From assembly GCA_022827885.1 (NCBI GenBank), contig JAJEIP010000072.1:80508-119373 (forward strand): a DNA stretch of 38,866 bases, in the 5' to 3' direction. Below are positions 1 through 7,626 of the stretch, piece after piece (position 1 is the first letter of the stretch; each line of letters begins with the position of its first letter). The position numbers and the translations under genes are program-made. Source of the DNA: Candidatus Poribacteria bacterium (GTDB taxonomy: Bacteria > Poribacteria > WGA-4E > WGA-3G). The notes beneath the pieces are model-generated. The model saw only the letters and a program-made list of their open reading frames with translations, searched no databases and was not told where the DNA came from.

Positions 1-1
1 G

Positions 2-2695
2 CCGAACGCAGAATTAGAGCGGGTGTCCTATGCGCGATATCTTGACGAAGAACGGACACAAGCCGCAACAGATGGACTGCGTGAAGTCGTGGAACGTCTC
101 CTCCAAAAACTGCCTGTCAATGAACGTTCTGTGATGGTGTTACACTACTACAAAGGTTTGACGTGTGAAGAGGTGAGTGTGCTTTTAGATGTATCGCTGA
201 ATACGATAAAAAGTAGGTTGTATCGCGCTCGGAAACGATTAGAAACGGAGGAATCAATGCTTCGCGAAACCTTAGACACAAATATCTTAAAAAGCGAACC
301 GCGTTGCGTTGATTTTCAAGCGACTGCTGCAACGGAAACCGGAAAACATTTAGCGGAAGGTGATTTCAATTTCAACCGGACCGATAAGGTTTTCACATCG
401 TCTGGTTTCCACACAAGCGGACGTAGCGATGCGGATCCGTCGCCGATGTATATGTTGCTGCACTACTTTAACCACGGTGGGATTGACCTCTTTAGATTTC
501 CTTTAGTTGTCGGGAGTTCTTGGGAGCAGGAGGGGGCTTGGAAATCACAAGCAACGGCAACCTTGGAGGGGTGTGAAACAGTAAGTGTCTCCGCAGGAAC
601 TTTCTCGGCGTGCCTGAAGCATAAAACTGTTTTCACGGACGCTGACGTTGAGATTGTTGAGGATGCCGATGCCGAATTGCGAGATGCCCTTGTAAACGGC
701 ACACGTTACCTGTGGTTCGCGAAGGGTGTCGGACTCGTGAAGATGCGTTATGAGCACTTGAATGGTGTTGTCACGGAAGCCGAATTGATTAAGCATGAAA
801 TTCCGCTTCAAGATGAGGCATATTTCCCGGCACAGATAGGCACGCAGTGGACATATAAATGGCATAACACGTATCGCGACGAGGCCGTTATTGAGGAATG
901 GCGTGTCATCAGGAATTTCCGTCGGTTGGAAAATCTTGAGAACCCCATGGAACTTGCGTCGGCAAGGTATGCGGTTAAAATTGATGCTGATAATCCACGT
1001 CTGGCGACTGTTGAATGTGTGCTAACGCCGAAAGCCAGTCACGACACGAAAGGGGAGCGAAAACCGTTGCTGTTATCCATGAGTCGTTTCGGAACTGAAT
1101 GGCTGGACGGTGGATATGGTCATTATCTACGAGATTTGACTGTTACCGATGCGAATGGGAAGTCACTGGTCATCGAGGAGATTGACAAAACGCAGTGGGC
1201 AGTTGAAACACAAGATGCGTCGCCTGTGACGCTCCACTACAAAGTATTGCTGAATCATGATGAGCGGGAATGGCATTGGGGTAGGGATGAAGCCCCGTAT
1301 GCCCAAGACGACTGTGTTTTCTGGCCCGGATATGCACTATTTGTAGTTGGTGAAGTAGACGATGTTGAACTGTGTGTTGATGTGCCTGATAATTGGTCGG
1401 TCTCAACACCTTGGGAACGGATTGAACCGAATCGACATCGCTTCGTTTGCAAAGATCAGAACGACCTGATGTATGCATATCTTTTGCTCGGTGAACATGC
1501 TGAACGTCTGGTAGAAACCGGAACAGCAAAGATTGTGCTTGCTCTCGGTGGAGGCTTTAAAGGGACTATGGATGAAATGGAGCGGGTTGTTGCTGCACTT
1601 CTCCGCATGTATTCCGGGATTTTCGGTGGCACGCCAAAAGATCAACTCCTATGTGTCGCGAACCCTTACAGTAAAAAAGGATATAGGAGCGGTGGTGTCT
1701 CCGGACGCAGCATCAGTATGCTGATAGGTGAGACCTTAGATGAAACCAACAGAGATTTTTGGTTACCCGTTGTAGCACGCCTGGTTTGCTATCTCTGGAA
1801 TGGAAGTTATATTGATATCCTGGATGGAACAGGTGCCATCGGTTTTAAGGAACAGGAATACTGGTTTTGTGCTGGTTTTACGCAATACTATTCAGAGATC
1901 GTCTCTGTTCGCCTTGGACTTACCTCTGAAACCGATTTTCTCAGGAATCTTGAACGGACGTGGGAGGCGTATCTCTCTCGACAGGGTGAGCTTTCGATCC
2001 GTGAAGCAGGGGAAGACAAGTCCGCCAACCGCGAACTTGTCTATGACGGTGGGAGCCTGATTGCTGCAGCTTTGGACCTACAGATTCGCTCGCTTACAGG
2101 AAATCGAAGCAGCTTGGACGATGTGATGAGACAGATGTATCGCGAGTTTGGTCTCACCAGTATCCCTTATACAATGAACAGTGTCATCAGAATTGTGAAT
2201 CGAATGACGGGTGAGAATTTTAAACCGTTCTTCCGAAAATATGTGACAGGGACAGAACAATTGCCCTTAGAAGAATACCTTAAAGACGCAGGTGTGGATG
2301 TTGAGATAGAATTTGGCGAAAGACTTCCGCGTCTGCACTACATCTTGCGGATGCTCCGCATTAGTGCAATCGGAGGACCCCCAGGTGGAGGCATGTTCAT
2401 CGACAGTTCACCGCAGTATCAAGATAACGACCAACTAATAGACATCAATGGCACACCGGTGAAAACGTTTGATGACATCAGAAAGGTTGCCGTGGATTGG
2501 GAATCTGGTGACGTAGTGGAGTTAACGCTTAGGAGAGAGGGTAAGGAAATTGTCCTGCCTGTCACGTTAGGAGGTGACGTGTCTAAGAATTTTCAGTTGG
2601 AGGTGGATACTGTTGATGTTACGATCACGAAGAGAGTGGACGCGACGGAATCACAGCGCGCCGTTTTGGCTGGTATTTTAGGCGAGAACGAGTGA
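2..2695 (+). CDS. ECF sigma factor fused to a dead M61-peptidase-like and PDZ extension (5' partial)
   Basis: The reading frame is open to the left edge, so the N-terminus (sigma region 2) lies outside the window; a GTG at 23 is only the first possible start inside it. Counting from that GTG, residues about 15-75 are sigma-70 region 4 with a helix-turn-helix (LTCEEVSVLLDVSLNTIKSR). Residues about 140-270 resemble the secreted proteins at 2749 and 10923 (GTFSACLK, then LWFAKGVGLVK). Residues about 520-760 align with M61 glycyl-aminopeptidase-like proteins, but the HExxH positions read R586, L587 and Y590, and the distal ligand in the EGFT motif is A617, so zinc chemistry is probably lost. Residues about 790-870 form a PDZ-like domain (DNDQLIDINGTPVKTFDDI). 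I see no membrane segment, so the protein is probably cytoplasmic. I infer a regulator carrying its own sensing or protein-binding domain. The ECF assignment is firm; the function of the extension is not. Confidence 0.8.
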   Translation, partial: PNAELERVSYARYLDEERTQAATDGLREVVERLLQKLPVNERSVMVLHYYKGLTCEEVSVLLDVSLNTIKSRLYRARKRLETEESMLRETLDTNILKSEPRCVDFQATAATETGKHLAEGDFNFNRTDKVFTSSGFHTSGRSDADPSPMYMLLHYFNHGGIDLFRFPLVVGSSWEQEGAWKSQATATLEGCETVSVSAGTFSACLKHKTVFTDADVEIVEDADAELRDALVNGTRYLWFAKGVGLVKMRYEHLNGVVTEAELIKHEIPLQDEAYFPAQIGTQWTYKWHNTYRDEAVIEEWRVIRNFRRLENLENPMELASARYAVKIDADNPRLATVECVLTPKASHDTKGERKPLLLSMSRFGTEWLDGGYGHYLRDLTVTDANGKSLVIEEIDKTQWAVETQDASPVTLHYKVLLNHDEREWHWGRDEAPYAQDDCVFWPGYALFVVGEVDDVELCVDVPDNWSVSTPWERIEPNRHRFVCKDQNDLMYAYLLLGEHAERLVETGTAKIVLALGGGFKGTMDEMERVVAALLRMYSGIFGGTPKDQLLCVANPYSKKGYRSGGVSGRSISMLIGETLDETNRDFWLPVVARLVCYLWNGSYIDILDGTGAIGFKEQEYWFCAGFTQYYSEIVSVRLGLTSETDFLRNLERTWEAYLSRQGELSIREAGEDKSANRELVYDGGSLIAAALDLQIRSLTGNRSSLDDVMRQMYREFGLTSIPYTMNSVIRIVNRMTGENFKPFFRKYVTGTEQLPLEEYLKDAGVDVEIEFGERLPRLHYILRMLRISAIGGPPGGGMFIDSSPQYQDNDQLIDINGTPVKTFDDIRKVAVDWESGDVVELTLRREGKEIVLPVTLGGDVSKNFQLEVDTVDVTITKRVDATESQRAVLAGILGENE

Positions 2696-2748
2696 TGTGG
2701 CTGTACCGAAGTTGAAAATAGAGAAACGGGAAATAGGAGGAATTTATT

Positions 2749-3624
2749 ATGTTGAAAAGATTTCAGATAGTTTTGAGTCTATTGCTCATCTTGTGCCTCA
2801 ATGCAACACTGATGGGGAAGGAAGAAATGGATTCTTATTTTCCTCATACGCCTGGAAATTTCTGGGTTTACGTGGATCAGGATGGAAACGAATTAACCCG
2901 CCGTGTCGTAGAGGAGAAAATGATTGAGGGTGAGACGTACCATGCTTTTAACTATGAACCTACCTTGGAGAATTTAGATTATGACTATCATATCCATCTA
3001 AATTTCTACCAAGTGGGTAAAGAGTGGATTACATTCTTAGTCGCCGATGATGTAAAGGAAGCGGTCAAGGCACGCCTTGCAAAAGAGGTGGGAATTTTTC
3101 GCACGGCATTCTTGATAATGATGGCATCGTCCGAAGCGAATTTAGATCTGCTCTATGAGGTCAAAGTAGAGGCACAAGACCTGTTCTATGTGTCTCCAAC
3201 GTCTGTCGCCTTCAATGAAAAGTGGGACGCAATGCGAATAGACATCAAAATCTCGATGATACCTGAACCGCTAATAGATCCTGGAGAAATCATACTTGAG
3301 TTCACTATTGTTGAAACAGGCAAGGTTCTGGGCACGGAAAACGTTGAAACACCCGTTGGCACTTTTGAAGACTGTTTGAAGGTTGAATACCGGACAGAGA
3401 CAAAAGTTGAAACGTCTCCGCCTGACCAAACAGTAAATCCGCCCGGCGAATCCGTTACAACACTGTGGATAGCACCCAACGTTGGCATCGTCAAGTTGCA
3501 CCAAGAGGCTGAAGATGTTCTTCTGAGAACTATACCGCTCCCTCTCCTTAATGCTTCAACCACGGTCAAAACCCTTGAACTAAAAAAGTATGAAGTCAAA
3601 TCTACTGGTTCAGGAGGCGAATAA
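2749..3624 (+). CDS. Secreted protein A1, paralogue of the protein at 10923
   Basis: This is a 291-residue protein of unknown function. The start is supported by AGGAGG at 2735-2740, eight bases before the ATG. Residues 1-23 form a signal peptide (LSLLLILCLNATLMG); the Cys inside it is not in a proper lipobox, so a freely exported protein is more likely than a lipoprotein. The mature part opens with an SYFPHTPGNFWVY segment. Near residues 190-250 it has the block GTENVETPVGTFEDCLK, later followed by TTLWIAPNVGIVKL. The same two blocks occur in the paralogue at 10923 and, weaker, in the middle of the sigma-fusion protein just upstream. It lies 53 bases after that gene, so co-transcription is plausible. 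The repeated association with ABC-2 permeases suggests a periplasmic or surface partner of that system, which is inference only. Confidence 0.8.
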   Translation: MLKRFQIVLSLLLILCLNATLMGKEEMDSYFPHTPGNFWVYVDQDGNELTRRVVEEKMIEGETYHAFNYEPTLENLDYDYHIHLNFYQVGKEWITFLVADDVKEAVKARLAKEVGIFRTAFLIMMASSEANLDLLYEVKVEAQDLFYVSPTSVAFNEKWDAMRIDIKISMIPEPLIDPGEIILEFTIVETGKVLGTENVETPVGTFEDCLKVEYRTETKVETSPPDQTVNPPGESVTTLWIAPNVGIVKLHQEAEDVLLRTIPLPLLNASTTVKTLELKKYEVKSTGSGGE

Positions 3625-3802
3625 ATACCACAGGTGAGAAACGGGTCCTAAAGGTACATTTTATGCAACCTTTCCTTAAAACGCGACTTAAGGTCGTAAG
3701 GTAGTCTGACTTGGAAGATAAGGATGAAAACGATGAATTACAATACCAATTTTGCTGGTGATAGGCAAGATTAATCTTTCTCTTACATTTAACGTTCATG
3801 TT

Positions 3803-3834
3803 CCCCGATGATTTTCAAGCCATCGGGGGGGAGG
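3803..3834 (+). promoter_or_regulatory. Hairpin overlapping the ribosome binding site of the DUF4097-like gene
   Basis: CCCCGATG (3803-3810) pairs perfectly with CATCGGGG (3821-3828) across a 10-base loop. The 3' arm runs directly into the G-rich Shine-Dalgarno GGGGAGG (3828-3834), eight bases before the ATG at 3843. Folding could restrict ribosome access. There is no T-run, so it is not a standard terminator. The rest of 3625-3802 holds no gene; the only other structure seen there is a small palindrome around CTTAAG near 3687. Confidence 0.5.
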
Positions 3835-3842
3835 TCGAAAAG

Positions 3843-5279
3843 ATGAAAAATCAGAACAGTCTTTTAATGGGAATTACCGCTTTGATAATTAACCTGAGTT
3901 GCGGAATAACTGCGGCTTTTGCCCATGATACCCCGCAGGACATCAAGGGAAATTTTCATGTCAAACCGGGTGGCACATTAACCGTTGATTCGGAAATTGG
4001 CACAATTAACGTGCAAACTGCAGACAAGAATGAGATTGAGGTTGTCGTCACAAGGGAAGTTGAAGGAAAACTGGATAGTATCGCGCAAAAAGCACTTACC
4101 GATTTTGAAGTGGCGTTTGAACAGAACAATTCCGATATCCGTATTGAAGGAAAGTTCAAACGCGATCGTCAATACTGGATGAAAAACGGGCACCCATTGC
4201 GGTTTCATTTTCAAGTGACAGTGCCGTCCCAATCTAATGTTGATCTGAAAACTGCAGCTGCCGGAGCTATTCACGTTGATAACCTTGATGGGACTGTGAG
4301 AGCGAAGACTTCTATTGGCAACATACATCTTGGTAAGATTCAAGGTGCTGTCTGGGGAAAAACGGGGGGTCCTGGGAAAATCACCTTAAAAGGGTGTCAG
4401 AGTGATGTAGATTTAGAATCTGGCGTTGGGAATATTGAGTTGGTTACTGTTGCTGGAAAAGTAATCGCCAAGACGGGGGGTCCTGGGAAAATCACCTTAA
4501 AAGGGTGTCAGAGTGATGTGGATTTAGAATCTGGCGTTGGGAATATTGAGTTGGGTTCGATAATAGGAGAGGTAATTGCTAAGACGGGTGGACCTGGTAA
4601 GGTTGTGCTAAAAGAGTGTCAGAGTGATATAAATGTAGAGTCTGGTGTTGGGAATATTGAGTTAGGCTCGATAACAGGAGAGGTAATCGCTAAGACGGGT
4701 GGACCTGGCAAGGTTGTGCTAAAAGAGTGTCAGAGTGGTATAAATGTAGAGTCTGGTGTTGGGAATATTGAGTTAGGTTCAATAACAGGAGAGGTAATTG
4801 CCAAGACGGGTGGACCTGGCAAGGTTGTGCTAAAAGAGTGTCAGAGTGATATAAATGTAGAGTCTGGTGTTGGGAATATTGAGTTAGGTTTGATAACAGG
4901 AAAAGTGATTGCCAAGACGGGTGGTCCTGGTAAGGTTGTGCTAAGAGAGTGTCAAAGGGGTGTAGATGCAGCGTCTGGCATTGGGAACATCCACGCTGAA
5001 ATCCCAACACAACTGATGCATCCATGGACTTTACGGACATCGGGTCCTGGAAAGATAGAAGTCGTGCTCAATTCCAGCACCGCTGTAAACATAGATGCCG
5101 AAACGAGTGGCACCATTTCAAGCGACATTCCCATTCAAGTTCACAGTCTTTTGACAGAAGATAAGTTGAAGGGAACGCTCAATGGTGGTGGACCGTTACT
5201 GAAACTTCGAGCCTCTCTGGGGGAGATACGCCTAAAGAAGAAAAGCGTGGAAAATAGACATGAAAAAGGACGACGCTGA
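3843..5279 (+). CDS. Secreted DUF4097-like putative adhesin with tandem repeats
   Basis: The protein has 478 residues. The ATG at 3843 is chosen over an in-frame upstream start at 3798 because GGGGAGG stands eight bases before it and a clean signal peptide follows (cleavage expected after AAFA, about residue 27). The N-terminal part (VDSEIGTINVQTADKNEIEV, then VTREVEG) and the following repeated short beta strands of the type SGVGNIEL and GPGKVVLK match the beta-helical, DUF4097 or putative auto-transporter-adhesin fold. Residues about 173-394 consist of a 37-residue unit repeated five times almost perfectly plus a sixth degenerate copy. Each unit contains a conserved Cys (LKGCQSD or LKECQSD). 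No membrane anchor is visible at the C-terminus, which ends basic (NRHEKGRR). I infer an exported surface protein; the ligand is unknown. Confidence 0.78.
   Translation: MKNQNSLLMGITALIINLSCGITAAFAHDTPQDIKGNFHVKPGGTLTVDSEIGTINVQTADKNEIEVVVTREVEGKLDSIAQKALTDFEVAFEQNNSDIRIEGKFKRDRQYWMKNGHPLRFHFQVTVPSQSNVDLKTAAAGAIHVDNLDGTVRAKTSIGNIHLGKIQGAVWGKTGGPGKITLKGCQSDVDLESGVGNIELVTVAGKVIAKTGGPGKITLKGCQSDVDLESGVGNIELGSIIGEVIAKTGGPGKVVLKECQSDINVESGVGNIELGSITGEVIAKTGGPGKVVLKECQSGINVESGVGNIELGSITGEVIAKTGGPGKVVLKECQSDINVESGVGNIELGLITGKVIAKTGGPGKVVLRECQRGVDAASGIGNIHAEIPTQLMHPWTLRTSGPGKIEVVLNSSTAVNIDAETSGTISSDIPIQVHSLLTEDKLKGTLNGGGPLLKLRASLGEIRLKKKSVENRHEKGRR
4359..5024 (+). repeat. 111-bp tandem repeats inside the adhesin-like gene
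   Basis: Units begin at 4359, 4470, 4581, 4692 and 4803, each exactly 111 bases (37 codons), and a diverged sixth unit starts at 4914. Each begins with a Lys-Thr-Gly-Gly-Pro-Gly block. Units 1 and 2 share long identical stretches and units 3-5 are nearly identical to each other, which indicates recent expansion by slippage or recombination. Copy number probably varies between strains. Confidence 0.9.
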
Positions 5280-5362
5280 TCTAATTAGGCACATTGGGGG
5301 GAGATTAGGCGAAGGGTAATTGCTAACTAATTGGATTTTGAAATTTTTTGGAGGAAGTATCA

Positions 5363-6199
5363 GTGAAATGGATAGTATTTCTTTTCATCGCTCTACTGTT
5401 CACAACAAGCCAAGGGACTGCTGAACTGCAAGATGACCTTGTCGTTTATTTTACCTTTGACAACGTGGAAGGCAGGAAGATTCTTGATGATTCCGACAAC
5501 GGTCTTGATGCCGAAGTCATTGCAAATATAGATTTTGTCAAGGGCAAATATGGGAATGCTATGCATATTGCCGCTGCAGCGAAAGACGAGGATTGTGCCC
5601 ATGTCTCGGCGAATGATCTTCTGAAAATTGAAGGCGAAATAACCATGATGGCATGGGTATATCATGAAGATTGGGACACAGCTTTGGGACAGTTGTTTGA
5701 TAATGGGAGCCATATCTTGGATGAGCAGGAGAAGTCTTACGGCTTAGGGCTATTTCCTGATCCTGAACATTTCGGGTTTCTGAGGAATTTTGATGATCCA
5801 AATATCGTAATGCACTTGGGTGGATTTGATGGAGATAGAGACGGTACGTGGCGCTTCTGGTCCGGGGGACGGATGGTGGATAAAGAGTGGCACCACATCG
5901 CCGGGACTTACGATGGGAGGACCAAGAGAATTTATCTGGATGGCGAAATTATTTCTGATTACAAAGTCAAGGACTTTGAATTCATAGGTACGAATGACTC
6001 AGATTTGCGCATCGGGTGTGCCAAGAACCATCCACAATATATCTTCAAGAACGGCTCAATTGACGGAGTAGGCTTATGGCGACGCGCCCTGACGCAATCT
6101 GAAATCAGGAAAGTAATGGGCGGTGCTTTAGCGGTCTCACCTGAAGGTAAGGTTGCCACCACTTGGGGGGATATCAAACGTTCGATATGGAAGAATTGA
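5363..6199 (+). CDS. Secreted LamG/concanavalin-fold protein with the shared C-terminal motif
   Basis: The product has 278 residues. The GTG at 5363 is preferred over a TTG at 5348 because GGAGGA (5350-5355) lies seven bases upstream and the protein then starts directly with a signal peptide (KWIVFLFIALLFTTSQGTA). The mature part is a LamG-like jelly roll: it opens with LVVYFTFDNVEG, then DSDNGLDAEV, KGKYGNAMHI, a central MMAWVYHEDW strand, EWHHIAGTYDGRTKRIYLDG, and ends with the typical IDGVGLWRRALTQSEI. The last 24 residues carry LAVSPEGKVATTWGDIKR, which recurs in three other secreted proteins of the window. LamG domains usually bind carbohydrate or protein ligands; no catalytic residues are evident. 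It sits between two other exported proteins on the same strand and may share their transcript. Confidence 0.85.
   Translation: MKWIVFLFIALLFTTSQGTAELQDDLVVYFTFDNVEGRKILDDSDNGLDAEVIANIDFVKGKYGNAMHIAAAAKDEDCAHVSANDLLKIEGEITMMAWVYHEDWDTALGQLFDNGSHILDEQEKSYGLGLFPDPEHFGFLRNFDDPNIVMHLGGFDGDRDGTWRFWSGGRMVDKEWHHIAGTYDGRTKRIYLDGEIISDYKVKDFEFIGTNDSDLRIGCAKNHPQYIFKNGSIDGVGLWRRALTQSEIRKVMGGALAVSPEGKVATTWGDIKRSIWKN
6128..6181 (+). other. C-terminal shared motif, copy 1
   Basis: Encodes LAVSPEGKVATTWGDIKR near the extreme C-terminus of the LamG protein. It matches copies at 25972, 37315 and 38310 (minus). The invariant residues in all four are Leu, Pro, Lys, Thr, Trp and a Lys two or three residues past the Trp. 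Confidence 0.75.
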
Positions 6200-6230
6200 T
6201 ACTAAAATCTTTCAAGGGAAGGAAACGATC

Positions 6231-7565
6231 ATGGAATTTCAAAACTTCAGACACCCGCTTGTAGTTCTCATTGGGATTTGGGCACTTTTGCTCGCAGCCC
6301 CGTTGTCCAGTCGTGCCGAGGAAGAGACGAGCATCCTTTCTGGGCGCGTCGTTGATATGGAGGAACAGCCCGTTTCCGATCTCACATTAGCAGTTCAACC
6401 GATTGACATGATTGAAGGTGAGATGTGGCAGATGCCCACACCCATGCAACAATCGCGGACCAACTCAACTGGAAATTTCCGTATCGACGGCATCGTTCCC
6501 GGACACGCGAAATTAGTGGTGGTTCCAAAAACAGGAACCTTTGAACCCGATACAGAAATTCGCTCCATTGAAGTTGGAGACTTGAGTTTCTTACCAATTG
6601 ACAGTCCGAATTTCAAAATATCGCATGAGCAGCGTATTAGGTTCCTTAGTACTTTTGAAGTCGAACCGAAGAAAGTGTCAACTGTAGGTAGCATGCCCCT
6701 TTACATAAAGTCAGGGGTGGATATCAAAGACATAAAGGTAACGGTGCGGCCTCGAATGCGCATCCGCTGTCAGGTCCTTTTGGCGGATGGATCACCCTTA
6801 ACCGACGCAGCCGTAAAGTTGCACCTACACTATCGGAGTTTAGATGGTGTTAATAGCGGGAAGGGCAGCAGGAGTCCAACCTATACAGATTCGGATGGCT
6901 ACATTGTGATGTATGTGAATTTGCCAGCGTTTTGCACAGTGTCTGTAGAATATAAAGGGGACACGGCAATGGGGGAAACGTTTAAGATCGGGGAGGAACA
7001 ACGCCGTCATGATTTGGTTTTTCGGTTGAGCAAGGCTTCGATGCCGCCTGTTCCGGATGCACCAACGCCGCCTCTGGAGGATTTCCAAGTACCGCCACCG
7101 GTCCCACCGGAACCAAAACAGGTTCAAGCCCCACCAGTCCCATGGATGCCGAACCCAATAGGAGCATGGGTGGTGAATCCTACCAATGGACACGCTTACA
7201 AACGGATTCAGTGTAAGACTTGGAAAGAAGCCGGCGCTAAAGCGATGGCTGGAGGGGCGTATCTGGTGTCGATTAACGACGAAGCGGAACAAGAGTGGCT
7301 TGTAGAAATATTCGGGCGGGATCCGTTTTTGATCGGGTTGACGCGTCCAGCAGGTCAAACCGAATGGCAGTGGACAAGTGGCGAACCGGTTGCTTATACC
7401 AACTGGGCACTTCGCGGATTGACAATGGATCGGGATGCGCGCGTGTTTGTGAGTATGATAGATGGAAAATGGCGTATCGGGACACCTGAAACCTTACAAC
7501 ATATCGGCATTGCACTTCTCGAAAAAGAGGTTGAGCCTCTCGATAAATCTCTGGAAAACAGATAG
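6231..7565 (+). CDS. Secreted carboxypeptidase-regulatory-like and C-type-lectin-like protein
   Basis: The protein has 444 residues. The ATG at 6231 is chosen over one at 6153 because it follows an AGGGAAGGAAA stretch and gives a signal peptide (VVLIGIWALLLAAPLSSRAE, ending near residue 30). Residues about 35-105 look like a carboxypeptidase regulatory-like domain (ILSGRVVDMEEQPVSDLTL). A second similar domain lies around residues 180-260 (LADGSPLTDAAVKLHLHY). Residues 272-303 are a proline-rich linker. Residues about 310-430 are a C-type-lectin fold: NGHAYKRI, KTWKEAGAKAMAGGAYLVSI, FLIGLTRPAG and WQWTSGEPVAYTNW are the usual landmarks. The EPN/WND calcium motifs are not clearly preserved, so sugar binding is uncertain. 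Genes on both sides encode exported or membrane proteins. Confidence 0.82.
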   Translation: MEFQNFRHPLVVLIGIWALLLAAPLSSRAEEETSILSGRVVDMEEQPVSDLTLAVQPIDMIEGEMWQMPTPMQQSRTNSTGNFRIDGIVPGHAKLVVVPKTGTFEPDTEIRSIEVGDLSFLPIDSPNFKISHEQRIRFLSTFEVEPKKVSTVGSMPLYIKSGVDIKDIKVTVRPRMRIRCQVLLADGSPLTDAAVKLHLHYRSLDGVNSGKGSRSPTYTDSDGYIVMYVNLPAFCTVSVEYKGDTAMGETFKIGEEQRRHDLVFRLSKASMPPVPDAPTPPLEDFQVPPPVPPEPKQVQAPPVPWMPNPIGAWVVNPTNGHAYKRIQCKTWKEAGAKAMAGGAYLVSINDEAEQEWLVEIFGRDPFLIGLTRPAGQTEWQWTSGEPVAYTNWALRGLTMDRDARVFVSMIDGKWRIGTPETLQHIGIALLEKEVEPLDKSLENR

Positions 7566-7583
7566 AAGGGGCAACATTGTTAC

Positions 7584-7601
7584 GGCACGACGGAGCGTGC
7601 C
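7584..7601. repeat. Short intergenic palindrome (REP-like)
   Basis: GGCACG pairs with CGTGCC across the loop ACGGAG, in the 61-base gap between the lectin-like gene and permease 1a. Read on the minus strand it is preceded by GTAGTA. Two other palindromes in the window (18759 and 37400) also follow GTA. This could be a dispersed extragenic palindrome or a small mRNA-stabilising hairpin. Confidence 0.5.
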
Positions 7602-7626
7602 TACTACTCCGAGATAAGGTGAATTC

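Noticed and set aside
23-25. GTG at 23 as the true start of the sigma fusion
   Set aside because: The frame is open to the window edge and sigma region 2, needed for a working factor, is missing.
4359-5024. CRISPR-like array
   Set aside because: The 111-base units are contiguous, in frame and lack spacers; they are protein repeats.
4690-5040. Minus-strand reading frame across the repeats
   Set aside because: It is the antisense of the repeated units; no ribosome binding site and a composition typical of a shadow.
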